A stretch of DNA of 64,000 nt from Paramicrobacterium fandaimingii (GTDB lineage: Bacteria; Actinomycetota; Actinomycetes; Actinomycetales; Microbacteriaceae): NCBI RefSeq assembly GCF_011751745.2, contig NZ_CP061170.1:2542001-2606000 (forward strand). The letters run 5' to 3'. The notes beneath the pieces were generated by a model. The model had not been told where the DNA came from. It saw nothing but the letters and a program-made list of their open reading frames with translations, and ran no database searches. This document shows positions 51,988-60,612 of the stretch, piece by piece; within the stretch, counting starts at the first letter, position 1; the number at the start of each line of letters is the position of its first letter. Both the position numbers and the translations under genes were made by a program.

Positions 51988-54900
51988 ATGGCGAAGCGCA
52001 CACGCACCGCACCGCACCGGGTCGACAGCGGAGCCCGCACCGACGGGCCGCTCGCCGACTCGCTTGTGAACCTCGGGCGCTACCTTCGCCCGGGCGAGGT
52101 GTCAGACGATCTGCGTTCCGTGTATCTGAAGGGCGGGCGCGCCGGCGACTCCTTCTACCGCGATCGCTGGTCGCACGACAAGGTCGTTCGCTCGACGCAC
52201 GGCGTCAACTGCACGGGCTCCTGCTCGTGGAAGGTGTACGTGAAAGACGGCATCATCACGTGGGAGACCCAGCAGACCGATTACCCGTCTGTCGGCCCCG
52301 ACATGCCCGAGTACGAGCCACGCGGATGCCCCCGAGGCGCCGCGTTCAGCTGGTACACCTACTCGCCGACGCGCGTGCGCTACCCCTACGTGCGTGGTGT
52401 GCTGCTGCAGATGTACCGGGAGGCAAAGCAGCGCCTCGGCGACCCGGTCGCCGCGTGGGACGAGATCACCAGCGACCCCGAGAAGGCGAAGACCTACAAG
52501 CGGGCACGCGGCAAGGGCGGTCTTGTGCGCGCCGAGTGGGACGAAGCTGCCGAGATCATCGCCGCAGCCCACGTGCACACGATCAAGAAGTACGGCCCAG
52601 ACCGCGTCGCCGGGTTCTCGCCGATTCCCGCGATGAGCATGGTCTCGCACGGCGTCGGCGCCCGCTTCGTCAATCTCATCGGCGGCACGATGCAGTCGTT
52701 CTACGACTGGTACGCCGACCTGCCCGTTGCCAGCCCGCAGGTTTTCGGCGACCAAACCGATGTTCCCGAGTCGGCTGACTGGTTCAACGCCGCCTACCTC
52801 ATGATGTGGGGCTCCAACGTGCCGGTCACCCGCACGCCAGACGCGCACTTCATGACCGAGGCGCGGTATCGCGGGCAGAAGGTGATCACCGTCTCGCCCG
52901 ACTACGCAGACAACTCGAAGTTCGCCGACGAGTGGCTCGCACCGCACCCCGGAACCGACGGGGCTCTGGCCATGGCCATGGGCCACGTGATTCTGAAAGA
53001 GTTCTTCGTCGACCGCGAGACGCCGCGCTTCAACGATTACCTCAAGCGCTTCGCCGATGCGCCGTATCTCGTTGCCCTGCAGAAACGCGGCGACGCCTGG
53101 GTTCCCGGCAAGTTCATCACTGCCGCCGATCTCGGTGGGGCGGATGCCGAAACGGCGAACCCCGCCTTCAAGACGGTGCTGCTCGATCAGAGCGGCTCCC
53201 CCGTCGTTCCGAATGGTTCGCTCGGTCACCGCTTCAGCGAGGCTGACACCGGAAAGTGGAACCTCGACCTCGGCGACGTCGACCCGCTGCTGTCGATCAT
53301 GCATTCGCCCGCCTGGTCGGGAGAAGCCGCGGCGATCGACCTGCCGCGGTTCGATTTGACGCCGACAGACGGCGCGGCAGACGGCACAGGCAACACATTC
53401 GGCACAGACAATGGAGACAGCGCGAGCGACGCGCACACAGGCGGCTCCGGAGTCGTGCGCCGCGGCGTGCCGACAGCATCCATCGCCGGTCAGACGGTCA
53501 CGACGGTGTTCGACCTGCTGCTCGCGCAGTACGGCGTCGGGCGCGACGGCCTCCCCGGTCAGTGGCCCACAGGGTACGACGACCCGTCAACCCCCGGAAC
53601 CCCCGCGTGGCAAGAGGAGATCACCTCGGTGAACGCCGAGCAGGTCGCCCGCATCGGCCGCGAGTTCGCCGACAACGCCGAGCGCAGCAACGGCCGCTCC
53701 ATGATCATCATGGGCGCGGGCACCAACCACTGGTTCCACTCGGACACCATCTACAGAACCTTCCTCACGCTCACGACGATCACCGGATGCCAGGGAGTCA
53801 ACGGGGGCGGATGGGCACACTACGTCGGGCAGGAGAAGGTGCGGCCGCTCACCGGCTACAACCAGTATCAGCTCGCCGCCGACTGGGTGCGCCCCGCGCG
53901 CAACATGATCGGCACAGCGTTCTGGTACCTCGCCACAGACCAGTGGCGCTACGACGGACTGCCGGCCGATCAGCTTGCCTCGCCGCTCGCGAAAGGCCAG
54001 TTCGCCGATCGCACCACGGCTGACTGCATGGTGGAGTCGGCAAAGCGCGGGTGGATGCCCAGCTACCCCACCTTCGACAAGAACCCGCTCGACATCGTCG
54101 ACGAGGCTCGAGCCACAGGCGTCGAACCGCAGCAGTACGTGATCGACAGCCTGAAAGACGGCAGCCTGCACTTCGCCTGCGAAGACCCAGACAGCCCCGA
54201 GAACTTTCCCCGAGTTCTCAGCATCTGGCGCGGAAACATTCTGGGCTCCTCCGGCAAGGGAAACGAATACTTCCTCAAGCACCTCTTGGGAACGGATGCC
54301 GCGGTGCGCGCTCCCGAGGCGGAGGGCGACAGGCGCCCGCGCACAATGACGTGGCACGACGAAGCACCGGAGGGCAAGCTCGATCTGCTCTTCACCGCCG
54401 ACTTCCGCATGACGAGCACGACGCTGTTCTCTGACGTCGTGCTCCCCGCAGCCACCTGGTACGAGAAGCACGATCTCTCGTCGACAGACATGCACCCGTT
54501 CGTGCACTCGTTCAACCCGGCAATTCAGCCGCCGTGGCAGACGCGCACTGACTTCGACATCTTCCACACGCTCGCGAAGAAGATGAGCGACATGGCAGTC
54601 ACGCATCTGGGCGTGCGCGAAGACCTCGTCGCCGCCCCGCTCCTGCACGACACGGCAGACGCCATGGCGACGCCAAACGGCACGGTCACCGATGATGCGC
54701 CGCTCGTTCCCGGCGTGAGCATGCCGAAGCTCATCGTCGTCGAGCGCGACTACACGAAGCTCGCCGAGCAGATGAGCGCCCTCGGGCCGCTCACGGCGAA
54801 GCTGGGAATGCAGACGAAGGGAATCACCTACGATCCGACGCCCGAGATCGAGAAGCTCGGCCGCGTGAACGGACTCGTGCAGGACGGCCCGTTTGCCGGC

Positions 54901-55809
54901 AGTGTTCGCCTCGACACCGATGTGCGCGCGTGCGAGATGGTGCTGGCGTTCTCGGGAACGACGAACGGCAGGCTCGCGCTGCAGGGCTTCGAGAAGCTCG
55001 GTGCCCACACGGGGCAGTCGAGCCTCGAGGAGCTCGCAGCGGGGTCGGAAGAGACCCGCATCACGTTCCCCGACGTGCAGGCGCGACCTGTGGCCGTCGT
55101 CACCTCCCCCGAGTGGTCGGGCTCCGAGCACGGCGGGCGCCGCTACACGGCGTTCGCTGTGAACGTCGAGCACAAGAAGCCGTGGCACACGCTCACGGGA
55201 CGCATGCACTTCTACCTCGATCACGACTGGATGCTCGAGCTCGGCGAGGCGCTGCCGATCTACCGTCCGCCGCTCGACCTCTACCGGCTGTACGGCGATT
55301 CTCAGGTCGGGTCGACGGCACCGACGGGAGCTCCGGGATCCCACGGGAGGGCCGAGGTCGCGGTGCGCTACCTGACTCCGCACTCGAAATGGTCGATTCA
55401 CTCCGAGTACCAAGACAACCTGTTCATGCTCTCGCTCAGCCGCGGCGGCCCGACCATCTGGATGTCGCCTCAGGATGCCGACAAGATCGGCGTGCGCGAC
55501 AACGAGTGGATCGAGTCGTACAACCGCAATGGCGTCGTCGTCGCCCGCGCCATCGTGTCGCACCGGATGCCGGAAGGCACTGTGTTCATGTACCACGCAA
55601 AGGACCGCACGGTGGATGTTCCGAAGACCGAGACGAGCGGTCTGCGCGGCGGCATCCACAACTCACTCACACGCGTGCTGCTGAAGCCGAGCCACCTCAT
55701 CGGCGGCTACGCGCAGCTCTCGTTTGCATTCAACTATCTCGGACCAACAGGAAACCAGCGAGACGAGGTGACGGTGATTCGCCGTCGCAGCCAGGAGGTC
55801 GAATACTGA
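51988..55809 (+). CDS. narG: Respiratory nitrate reductase alpha subunit NarG
   Basis: This ~1273-residue molybdoenzyme reduces nitrate to nitrite on bis-MGD. The N-terminal FS0 cluster ligands are His71, Cys75, Cys79 and Cys114, spaced as in Escherichia coli NarG. Asp244 in DWYADLP aligns with the known Mo-ligating Asp (inferred). An Asp/Gly/Ser-rich segment (~residues 462-490) looks like a low-complexity insertion. ATG 51988 follows GGTAAGGA; an ATG six codons upstream is possible. The stop shares a base with narH. Confidence 0.97.
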   Translation: MAKRTRTAPHRVDSGARTDGPLADSLVNLGRYLRPGEVSDDLRSVYLKGGRAGDSFYRDRWSHDKVVRSTHGVNCTGSCSWKVYVKDGIITWETQQTDYPSVGPDMPEYEPRGCPRGAAFSWYTYSPTRVRYPYVRGVLLQMYREAKQRLGDPVAAWDEITSDPEKAKTYKRARGKGGLVRAEWDEAAEIIAAAHVHTIKKYGPDRVAGFSPIPAMSMVSHGVGARFVNLIGGTMQSFYDWYADLPVASPQVFGDQTDVPESADWFNAAYLMMWGSNVPVTRTPDAHFMTEARYRGQKVITVSPDYADNSKFADEWLAPHPGTDGALAMAMGHVILKEFFVDRETPRFNDYLKRFADAPYLVALQKRGDAWVPGKFITAADLGGADAETANPAFKTVLLDQSGSPVVPNGSLGHRFSEADTGKWNLDLGDVDPLLSIMHSPAWSGEAAAIDLPRFDLTPTDGAADGTGNTFGTDNGDSASDAHTGGSGVVRRGVPTASIAGQTVTTVFDLLLAQYGVGRDGLPGQWPTGYDDPSTPGTPAWQEEITSVNAEQVARIGREFADNAERSNGRSMIIMGAGTNHWFHSDTIYRTFLTLTTITGCQGVNGGGWAHYVGQEKVRPLTGYNQYQLAADWVRPARNMIGTAFWYLATDQWRYDGLPADQLASPLAKGQFADRTTADCMVESAKRGWMPSYPTFDKNPLDIVDEARATGVEPQQYVIDSLKDGSLHFACEDPDSPENFPRVLSIWRGNILGSSGKGNEYFLKHLLGTDAAVRAPEAEGDRRPRTMTWHDEAPEGKLDLLFTADFRMTSTTLFSDVVLPAATWYEKHDLSSTDMHPFVHSFNPAIQPPWQTRTDFDIFHTLAKKMSDMAVTHLGVREDLVAAPLLHDTADAMATPNGTVTDDAPLVPGVSMPKLIVVERDYTKLAEQMSALGPLTAKLGMQTKGITYDPTPEIEKLGRVNGLVQDGPFAGSVRLDTDVRACEMVLAFSGTTNGRLALQGFEKLGAHTGQSSLEELAAGSEETRITFPDVQARPVAVVTSPEWSGSEHGGRRYTAFAVNVEHKKPWHTLTGRMHFYLDHDWMLELGEALPIYRPPLDLYRLYGDSQVGSTAPTGAPGSHGRAEVAVRYLTPHSKWSIHSEYQDNLFMLSLSRGGPTIWMSPQDADKIGVRDNEWIESYNRNGVVVARAIVSHRMPEGTVFMYHAKDRTVDVPKTETSGLRGGIHNSLTRVLLKPSHLIGGYAQLSFAFNYLGPTGNQRDEVTVIRRRSQEVEY

Positions 55810-57458
55810 TGCGCGTCATGGCTCAGATGTCAATGGTGATGAACATCGACAAATGCATCGGGTGCCACACCTGCTCTGTCACCTGCAAGCAGGCGTGGAC
55901 GAACCGAACCGGTGTCGAGTACGTGTGGTTCAACAACGTCGAGACGAAACCCGGCGTCGGATATCCGCGCGAATACGAAGACCAGGAGAAGTGGGGCGGC
56001 GGCTGGGTGCGCACCAAGCGCGGGCGGCTCAAGCTGCGCTCGGGCGGGCGCATTCAGAAGCTCGCGAGCATCTTCTACAACCCGAAGCTGCCCGAGATCG
56101 AGGACTACTACGAGCCCTGGACGTACGACTACGACATGCTGCTGAACGCCCCTGCGGGCGAACATACGCCCGTCGCCAAGCCGAAGTCGCTGCTCACCGG
56201 CGATGACATGAAGATCGGCTGGTCGGCCAACTGGGACGACAACCTGGGCGGCTCGCCCGAGACGGTGCAGAACGATCCGATTCTCAAGCACATGAGCGAC
56301 CACGTCGCCATGGAGTTCGAGCAGTCGTTCATGTTCTACCTTCCGCGCATCTGCGAGCACTGCCTCAACCCGTCGTGCGTCGCCTCGTGCCCGTCTGGCG
56401 CCATGTACAAGCGCAGCGAAGACGGCATCGTGCTCGTCGACCAGGATCAGTGCCGCGGCTGGCGCATGTGCGTGTCGGGGTGCCCCTACAAGAAGGTCTA
56501 CTTCAACCACAAGACAGGCAAAGCGGAGAAGTGCACGCTGTGCTACCCGCGCCTCGAGGTGGGGCTGCCCACCGTGTGCAGCGAGACCTGCGTCGGGCGG
56601 CTGCGCTACCTCGGGCTCGTGCTCTACGATGCCGACCGCGTTCTCGACGCCGCGAGCGTCGAAGATGAGAAAGATCTTCTCGAGGCGCAGCGCGACATCA
56701 TTCTCGATCCGCACGACCCGGCCGTCATCGAAGCGGCGCGTGCAGAAGAGATTCCCGAGGACTGGATCGAGGCAGCTCAGAACAGCCCGATCTACAAGCT
56801 CATCAACGAGTACCGCGTCGCTCTGCCGCTGCATCCGGAATACCGCACAATGCCGATGGTCTGGTACATCCCACCGCTGTCACCCGTTGTCGACGTCGTC
56901 GCGGGAAGCGGCAACGACGGCGAAGACGCGAACAACCTCTTCGCCGCCATCGACCAGCTGCGCATTCCCATGGAGTACCTCGCCGGGTTGTTCAGCGCGG
57001 GCGACCTGGGCCCCGTGACGGAGTCGCTGCAGAAGCTGGCGGCCATGCGCTCGTACATGCGCGGCATCAACCTCGACGAGGGGCGAGACGAGTCGATCGC
57101 CGAAGCTGTCGGCATGACGGGAACCGAGATGGAGAAAATGTATCGGCTTCTCGCGATCGCAAAGTACGAGGAGCGCTACGTCATTCCGCAGGCGCACTCG
57201 GAGCAGGCGCGCGAGCTCGACGAGCTTGCCTGCTCGCTCGACTACGAGGGCGGCCCTGGAATGGGCGGGGCGGGCCCGCTCGGCCTCTCGAGCGGCCACG
57301 GCCCCGAGCCCGTCGCCGTCGAGAACTTCCATGTGCTGAAGGATCGCCAGACGGCCGACCGGCCATCATCGCCCGGCCGGGTGAACCTACTCAATTGGGA
57401 CGGCAATGGCCGCCCAGACGGCATGTTCCCGCCCGACAAGAAGAAAGACGAGCAATGA
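55809..57458 (+). CDS. narH: Respiratory nitrate reductase beta subunit NarH
   Basis: This 549-residue Fe-S subunit has N-terminal CIGCHTCSVTCKQAW and later CEHCLNPSCVASCPSGAMYKR, CRGWRMCVSGCPYKK and CTLCYPRLEVGLPTVCSETCVGR. It binds three [4Fe-4S] and one [3Fe-4S] clusters; the Trp in CRGW marks the 3Fe site. It relays electrons from NarI to NarG. ATGA overlap with narJ. Confidence 0.97.
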   Translation: MRVMAQMSMVMNIDKCIGCHTCSVTCKQAWTNRTGVEYVWFNNVETKPGVGYPREYEDQEKWGGGWVRTKRGRLKLRSGGRIQKLASIFYNPKLPEIEDYYEPWTYDYDMLLNAPAGEHTPVAKPKSLLTGDDMKIGWSANWDDNLGGSPETVQNDPILKHMSDHVAMEFEQSFMFYLPRICEHCLNPSCVASCPSGAMYKRSEDGIVLVDQDQCRGWRMCVSGCPYKKVYFNHKTGKAEKCTLCYPRLEVGLPTVCSETCVGRLRYLGLVLYDADRVLDAASVEDEKDLLEAQRDIILDPHDPAVIEAARAEEIPEDWIEAAQNSPIYKLINEYRVALPLHPEYRTMPMVWYIPPLSPVVDVVAGSGNDGEDANNLFAAIDQLRIPMEYLAGLFSAGDLGPVTESLQKLAAMRSYMRGINLDEGRDESIAEAVGMTGTEMEKMYRLLAIAKYEERYVIPQAHSEQARELDELACSLDYEGGPGMGGAGPLGLSSGHGPEPVAVENFHVLKDRQTADRPSSPGRVNLLNWDGNGRPDGMFPPDKKKDEQ

Positions 57459-58135
57459 GTCCCGTCAAGCCGCTGCCCGAGCCTGTTCCGCCGTTGCAAC
57501 TCACGCCAGACCAGCGGCGCATCGCCCATATGGCGGCATCCATTCTGCTCGATTACCCCGATGCGCAACGGCGTGCGGCCTGGCCTGCCGTCGCCGACGC
57601 CGTCGGGAGCCTCCCGATCTCGATCGCTGAGCGGTTTCTCCATTTTCTGACGGCGATGGCGGATGCTGAGGCCGAAGAGCTGGAGCAAAACTACGTCGCC
57701 ACGTTCGATCTGAAGCGCAAGTGCGCCATGTACCTCACGTACTACGCGGCCGGAGACACGCGCAAGCGCGGCATGGCCCTCGTGCGCTTCATCGAGGCGT
57801 ACCGGGCCGCCGGCTGCGAGCCGGGCGATGAGGAGCTTCCGGATTACCTCCCCGCCGTGCTGGAGTTCTCGGCGGCGAGCGCGTCTGACATTGCGATCGA
57901 TCTGCTGGCGGCGCACCGCGACGGCATCGAGGTGCTGCGGGCGGCGCTCACCGGCATGCAGAGCCCTTACCGGCATCTGATCGAGGCGGTTGCGGCGTCG
58001 CTGCCCGAGATCGACGCCGAAACGCGCGATCGCTACCTGAGTCTTGTCAACGACGGACCGCCGACCGAGTTGGTCGGGCTGACCTTCCTCGGCGACTTGA
58101 AGCCCTACTCCGCACGCGAGGAGGTCGGGGCATGA
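57455..58135 (+). CDS. narJ: Nitrate reductase assembly chaperone NarJ
   Basis: This 226-residue helical TorD/NarJ-family protein contains HMAASILLDYPDAQRRAAW, the motif YVATFDLKRKCAMYLTYYAAGDTRKRGMAL and PDYLPAVLEFSA. It helps insert the molybdenum cofactor into NarG before membrane docking. It overlaps narH and narI by 4 bp. Confidence 0.95.
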   Translation: MSPVKPLPEPVPPLQLTPDQRRIAHMAASILLDYPDAQRRAAWPAVADAVGSLPISIAERFLHFLTAMADAEAEELEQNYVATFDLKRKCAMYLTYYAAGDTRKRGMALVRFIEAYRAAGCEPGDEELPDYLPAVLEFSAASASDIAIDLLAAHRDGIEVLRAALTGMQSPYRHLIEAVAASLPEIDAETRDRYLSLVNDGPPTELVGLTFLGDLKPYSAREEVGA

Positions 58136-58893
58136 ACGCCCTCGACTTCGTTCTCTGGGTCGCGCTGCCCTACGCGGGCATCGCTGTCTTTATCGTCGGG
58201 CACATCTGGCGGTACCGCTATGACCAGTTCGGCTGGACGAGCCGCTCGAGCGAGGTGTACGAGACCCGTCTGCTGCGTTTGGGATCGCCCATGTTCCACT
58301 TCGGGGCGCTGTTAGTTCTCGGAGGGCACATTGTCGGGCTTCTGATTCCCCGGGAGTGGCTCTACGCCATCGGCATCGACGAGCACATGTACCACTGGGG
58401 AGCGACTGTACTCGGCTCTGCCGCAGCAGCGATGCTCGTTGCCGGGCTGGCGATTCTGATCTTCCGGCGCCGCACGGTGGGCACAGTGTTTCTTGCCACG
58501 ACAGTGATGGACAAGGTCATGTACGTGTTCCTGTCGCTCACCATCGCGATCGGCACCGCGGCGACGATCGCGCATCAGATCATCGGCGGGGGTTACAACT
58601 ATCGCGAGACCATCTCGCCGTGGGTGCGCAGCATCCTCTTCTTTCAACCGGACCCGGCGCTCATGATCGACGCACCGCTGCTGTTCCAGCTGCACGCGAT
58701 CAGCGCCACGCTGCTGTTCATCCTGTGGCCGTTCACGCGCCTCGTGCACGTGTTCTCTGCACCGATCGGCTATCTGTTCCGGCCGTACATCGTGTACCGC
58801 TCACGCGACGAGCACCGCGGTTCGCGGTCGATCCGCCGCGGCTGGGAGGGCTCGAACCTGCCAGAGAAGACGCCGAAGCAAAAGCGCTTCTAG
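58132..58893 (+). CDS. narI: Respiratory nitrate reductase gamma subunit NarI
   Basis: This 253-residue cytochrome b subunit has five membrane helices. Heme-ligand histidines are expected in MFHFGALLVLGGHIVGLLIP and in LLFQLHAISATLLFILWPFTRLVHVFSAP. It takes electrons from menaquinol at the outer face. The C-terminus is basic. It ends the operon, convergent with ffs. Confidence 0.95.
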   Translation: MNALDFVLWVALPYAGIAVFIVGHIWRYRYDQFGWTSRSSEVYETRLLRLGSPMFHFGALLVLGGHIVGLLIPREWLYAIGIDEHMYHWGATVLGSAAAAMLVAGLAILIFRRRTVGTVFLATTVMDKVMYVFLSLTIAIGTAATIAHQIIGGGYNYRETISPWVRSILFFQPDPALMIDAPLLFQLHAISATLLFILWPFTRLVHVFSAPIGYLFRPYIVYRSRDEHRGSRSIRRGWEGSNLPEKTPKQKRF

Positions 58894-58914
58894 CCTGTTC
58901 TGCGCCTCAGACAA

Positions 58915-59006
58915 AAGTGACCCCTCGCGCACCCGCCAGAGCCCGGTTACCCTTGCTACGTTTCCGTCCTGGGGGATTTGGCCTGGATGGCGCCACGCGA
59001 GGAGCC
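58915..59006 (-). ncRNA. ffs: Signal recognition particle RNA, small bacterial type
   Basis: On the - strand the sequence CAGGACGGAAACGTAGCA followed by GGGTAACCGGGCTCTGGCGG matches the SRP helix-8 core (CAGG.C.GGAA..AGCA...GGGTAA) of actinobacterial 4.5S-type RNA. The ends pair: CCTCGCG near the 5' end with CGCGAGG near the 3' end. Transcription should end in the CTTTTG at ~58912-58917. Ends are approximate. It binds Ffh and targets membrane proteins. Confidence 0.8.
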
Positions 59007-59013
59007 AGCATCC

Positions 59014-59042
59014 ATTGTACAGACCGAAACCGTGCCGTCGAA
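59014..59042 (-). promoter_or_regulatory. Promoter of ffs
   Basis: On the - strand TTCGAC (59042-59037) and TACAAT (59019-59014) have a 17-nt spacer, giving a start at about 59007, the 5' end of the RNA. Confidence 0.7.
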
Positions 59043-59118
59043 CCGGCCCCGCACACGGCGTGGTCGGCACCACCGCTCGGTCTCGGGTAAGATAACCAAG
59101 GCCGCTTTTCGCGGCCGT

Positions 59119-59206
59119 GGAGAATTCGCCTAGTGGCCTATGGCGCACGCTTGGAAAGCGTGTTGGGTTAACGCCCTCGGGGGTTCGAATCCCCCATTCT
59201 CCGCCA
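59119..59206 (+). tRNA. tRNA-Ser (anticodon GGA)
   Basis: This is an 88-nt class II tRNA with encoded CCA. The acceptor stem pairs GGAGAAT with ATTCTCC, the anticodon loop TTGGAAA is flanked by CACGC/GCGTG, the variable arm is long (TTGGGTTAACGCCC) and the T-arm is GGGGGTTCGAATCCCCC. It decodes UCC/UCU. TAAGAT (59088-59093) is the likely -10, and a hairpin GGCCGC-TTTTC-GCGGCC (59100-59116) lies just before the mature 5' end. Its 3' end is duplicated downstream. Confidence 0.97.
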
Positions 59207-59626
59207 TTGTGATGTCTCGCGACATAGTTCCTATATGTCGCGAGACATCGTTCACTTAATTGTGTTTCTGGCTTGCTGTCAGGGTGGTTTCGGCGGTACC
59301 GGATCAGCTCGCCCCCGGTGTTGATTCGCTGAGGAGCAGGCGAGCTCTCACCGGCGCTGGTCACACTTCGCGATGACATCGGTCCAAGGCGATCGCACGC
59401 CTCTCTGTGCTTGTCTCACAGGCGTTTGAGGCAGTTAGCGGTGCTCGGTTGCAAGGTCGGCCAGGCCGCGTGTTCTCCGGTTTTCCGGGCCATGGCGAAG
59501 GCGAGTGCACGATGTCGTGAGACACCGGTGAACTGTCTCTAGAGAACGATGTCGTGAAACATCGCGGAACTATCTCTTATGAACGATGTCGCGAGACAGG
59601 TATGAACGATGTCCTGACCTCAGACA
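59207..59626. mobile_element. Remnant of integrated/mobile DNA downstream of tRNA-Ser
   Basis: These 420 bp lie between two 15-bp copies of the tRNA 3' end and hold no intact gene. Motifs of the form GATGTCnYGnRACA recur at 59211, 59234 (inverted), 59511, 59548, 59585 and 59608 (degenerate), several preceded by GAAC. Such clusters resemble terminal regions of IS481-like elements as I remember them. A short - strand frame (RINTGGELIRYRRNHPDS, ~59275-59330) might be the end of a lost transposase. No integrase remains. Confidence 0.5.
59211..59249. repeat. Perfect 16-bp inverted repeat
   Basis: GATGTCTCGCGACATA (59211-59226) is exactly complementary to 59234-59249 across a 7-nt spacer, 4 bp after the tRNA CCA. 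It could end tRNA transcription or be the tip of a mobile element. Related single copies recur over the next 380 bp. Confidence 0.9.
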
Positions 59627-59641
59627 CCCCATTCTCCGCCA
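59627..59641 (+). repeat. Putative attachment-site copy of the tRNA-Ser 3' end
   Basis: CCCCATTCTCCGCCA is identical to 59192-59206, the last 15 nt of the tRNA including CCA. The flanking bases differ on both sides. Tyrosine integrases that use tRNA 3' ends leave such a direct repeat, so this is a likely att remnant. Confidence 0.75.
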
Positions 59642-59704
59642 AATTTCTGCGAGTACTCGTTGACGCAACGTCGCTCGCTAGCCGAGCCGTCGTCAATGCT
59701 CATC

Positions 59705-60490
59705 TCAGTTTTCGCCATAAGCGCGGCTCGGCGCTTGTGTGCTGAATTTTCCACCACTGACATCTGTCAGCGTTCCGGTGATGTACCCGGCGAAGTCGCT
59801 GGCAAGGAAACACAGAAGATCAGCAATATCATCTGGCTTGCCCCATCGACGAACAGTAAGCATGTCCAGACGCTTCGACTGTTCGCCATCTGGCAGGTCG
59901 GCAAAGCCATTCATTGCCGTCGGAATCATTCCCGGGGCATACGAATTGACCGTAATCCCCCACGGACCAAGCTCACCCGCCAACGTTCGCGAGAACTGAA
60001 CGACGGCGGCCTTTGATGCAGCGTACGCCGACGCGCCGATGCTTGGCATTATCGCTGCGAACGATGCAGCGTTGATGATGCGGCCGTAGTTCTGATTCTT
60101 CATCACGGGTGCGACAGCCTTGCATGTGTTGAACACGCCCCGCACGTTGATGTCGAAGCAGCGATCCCAGACGTCGCGCTCCAGATTTTCCACGAGACCC
60201 ACGGCGTTCACCCCGGCGTTGTTGACGAGAACGTCGATTCGCCCATGCGCGGCGACAATGCCGTCGATGGCCTCGTGAACACCGTCTGTATCTCGCACAT
60301 CACAAACAACGCCAGCGTTGTCCCACCCCTCGCCAGGGAAATCTGTTGCCAACGCGCGCAATCCGTCGACGTTCACATCGAGAGGAACGACAGTGGCACC
60401 TTCACCCTTGAAACGTCTCGCGATCTCTCGCCCGATACCCGTCGCTGCCCCCGTTATGACAACGACCTTGCCCGTGAAATCAATCTGCAT
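59705..60490 (-). CDS. Short-chain dehydrogenase/reductase
   Basis: This ~261-residue classical SDR has the cofactor motif TGAATGIG, NNAG in VLVNNAGVN, catalytic Ser in INAASFAAI and YAASKAAVVQF (Tyr-x3-Lys), then the PGMIPTAM turn. Asp after the second strand (VPLDVNVDG) suggests NAD preference. ATG 60490 follows AGAAGGAG; GTG 60514 is an alternative. It is divergent from a second SDR gene. The substrate may be a sugar, sugar acid or alcohol. Confidence 0.92.
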   Translation of the reverse strand: MQIDFTGKVVVITGAATGIGREIARRFKGEGATVVPLDVNVDGLRALATDFPGEGWDNAGVVCDVRDTDGVHEAIDGIVAAHGRIDVLVNNAGVNAVGLVENLERDVWDRCFDINVRGVFNTCKAVAPVMKNQNYGRIINAASFAAIMPSIGASAYAASKAAVVQFSRTLAGELGPWGITVNSYAPGMIPTAMNGFADLPDGEQSKRLDMLTVRRWGKPDDIADLLCFLASDFAGYITGTLTDVSGGKFSTQAPSRAYGEN

Positions 60491-60612
60491 GAGGCGTACT
60501 GCTCCTTCTGTCACGATCCACGTAAATTTGAATAACTCTTACTTTATATAGTTATGCTCTAATAAAAGCATACTTTATAGGATGCTGGAGAGCCATGAAG
60601 GAGAGCAAACCA
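60491..60612. promoter_or_regulatory. AT-rich divergent promoter with nested repeats
   Basis: TACTTTATA occurs twice as a direct repeat (60540-60548 and 60571-60579). Between them TATGCT (60553-60558) and AGCATA (60567-60572) form a 6-bp dyad with an 8-nt spacer. This patch is far richer in A/T than its surroundings and is a good operator candidate for the adjacent FadR- or IclR-type regulator. Promoters for both SDR genes must lie here. Confidence 0.6.

Noticed and set aside
53587..55659. 690-codon open frame on the - strand
   Set aside because: It is antisense to narG; composition (His/Arg/Gly rich) and lack of motifs mark it as a shadow.
58801..59379. 192-codon - strand frame across ffs and the tRNA
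   Set aside because: It runs through two structured RNA genes; a protein here is not credible, apart from a possible short transposase remnant at its beginning.
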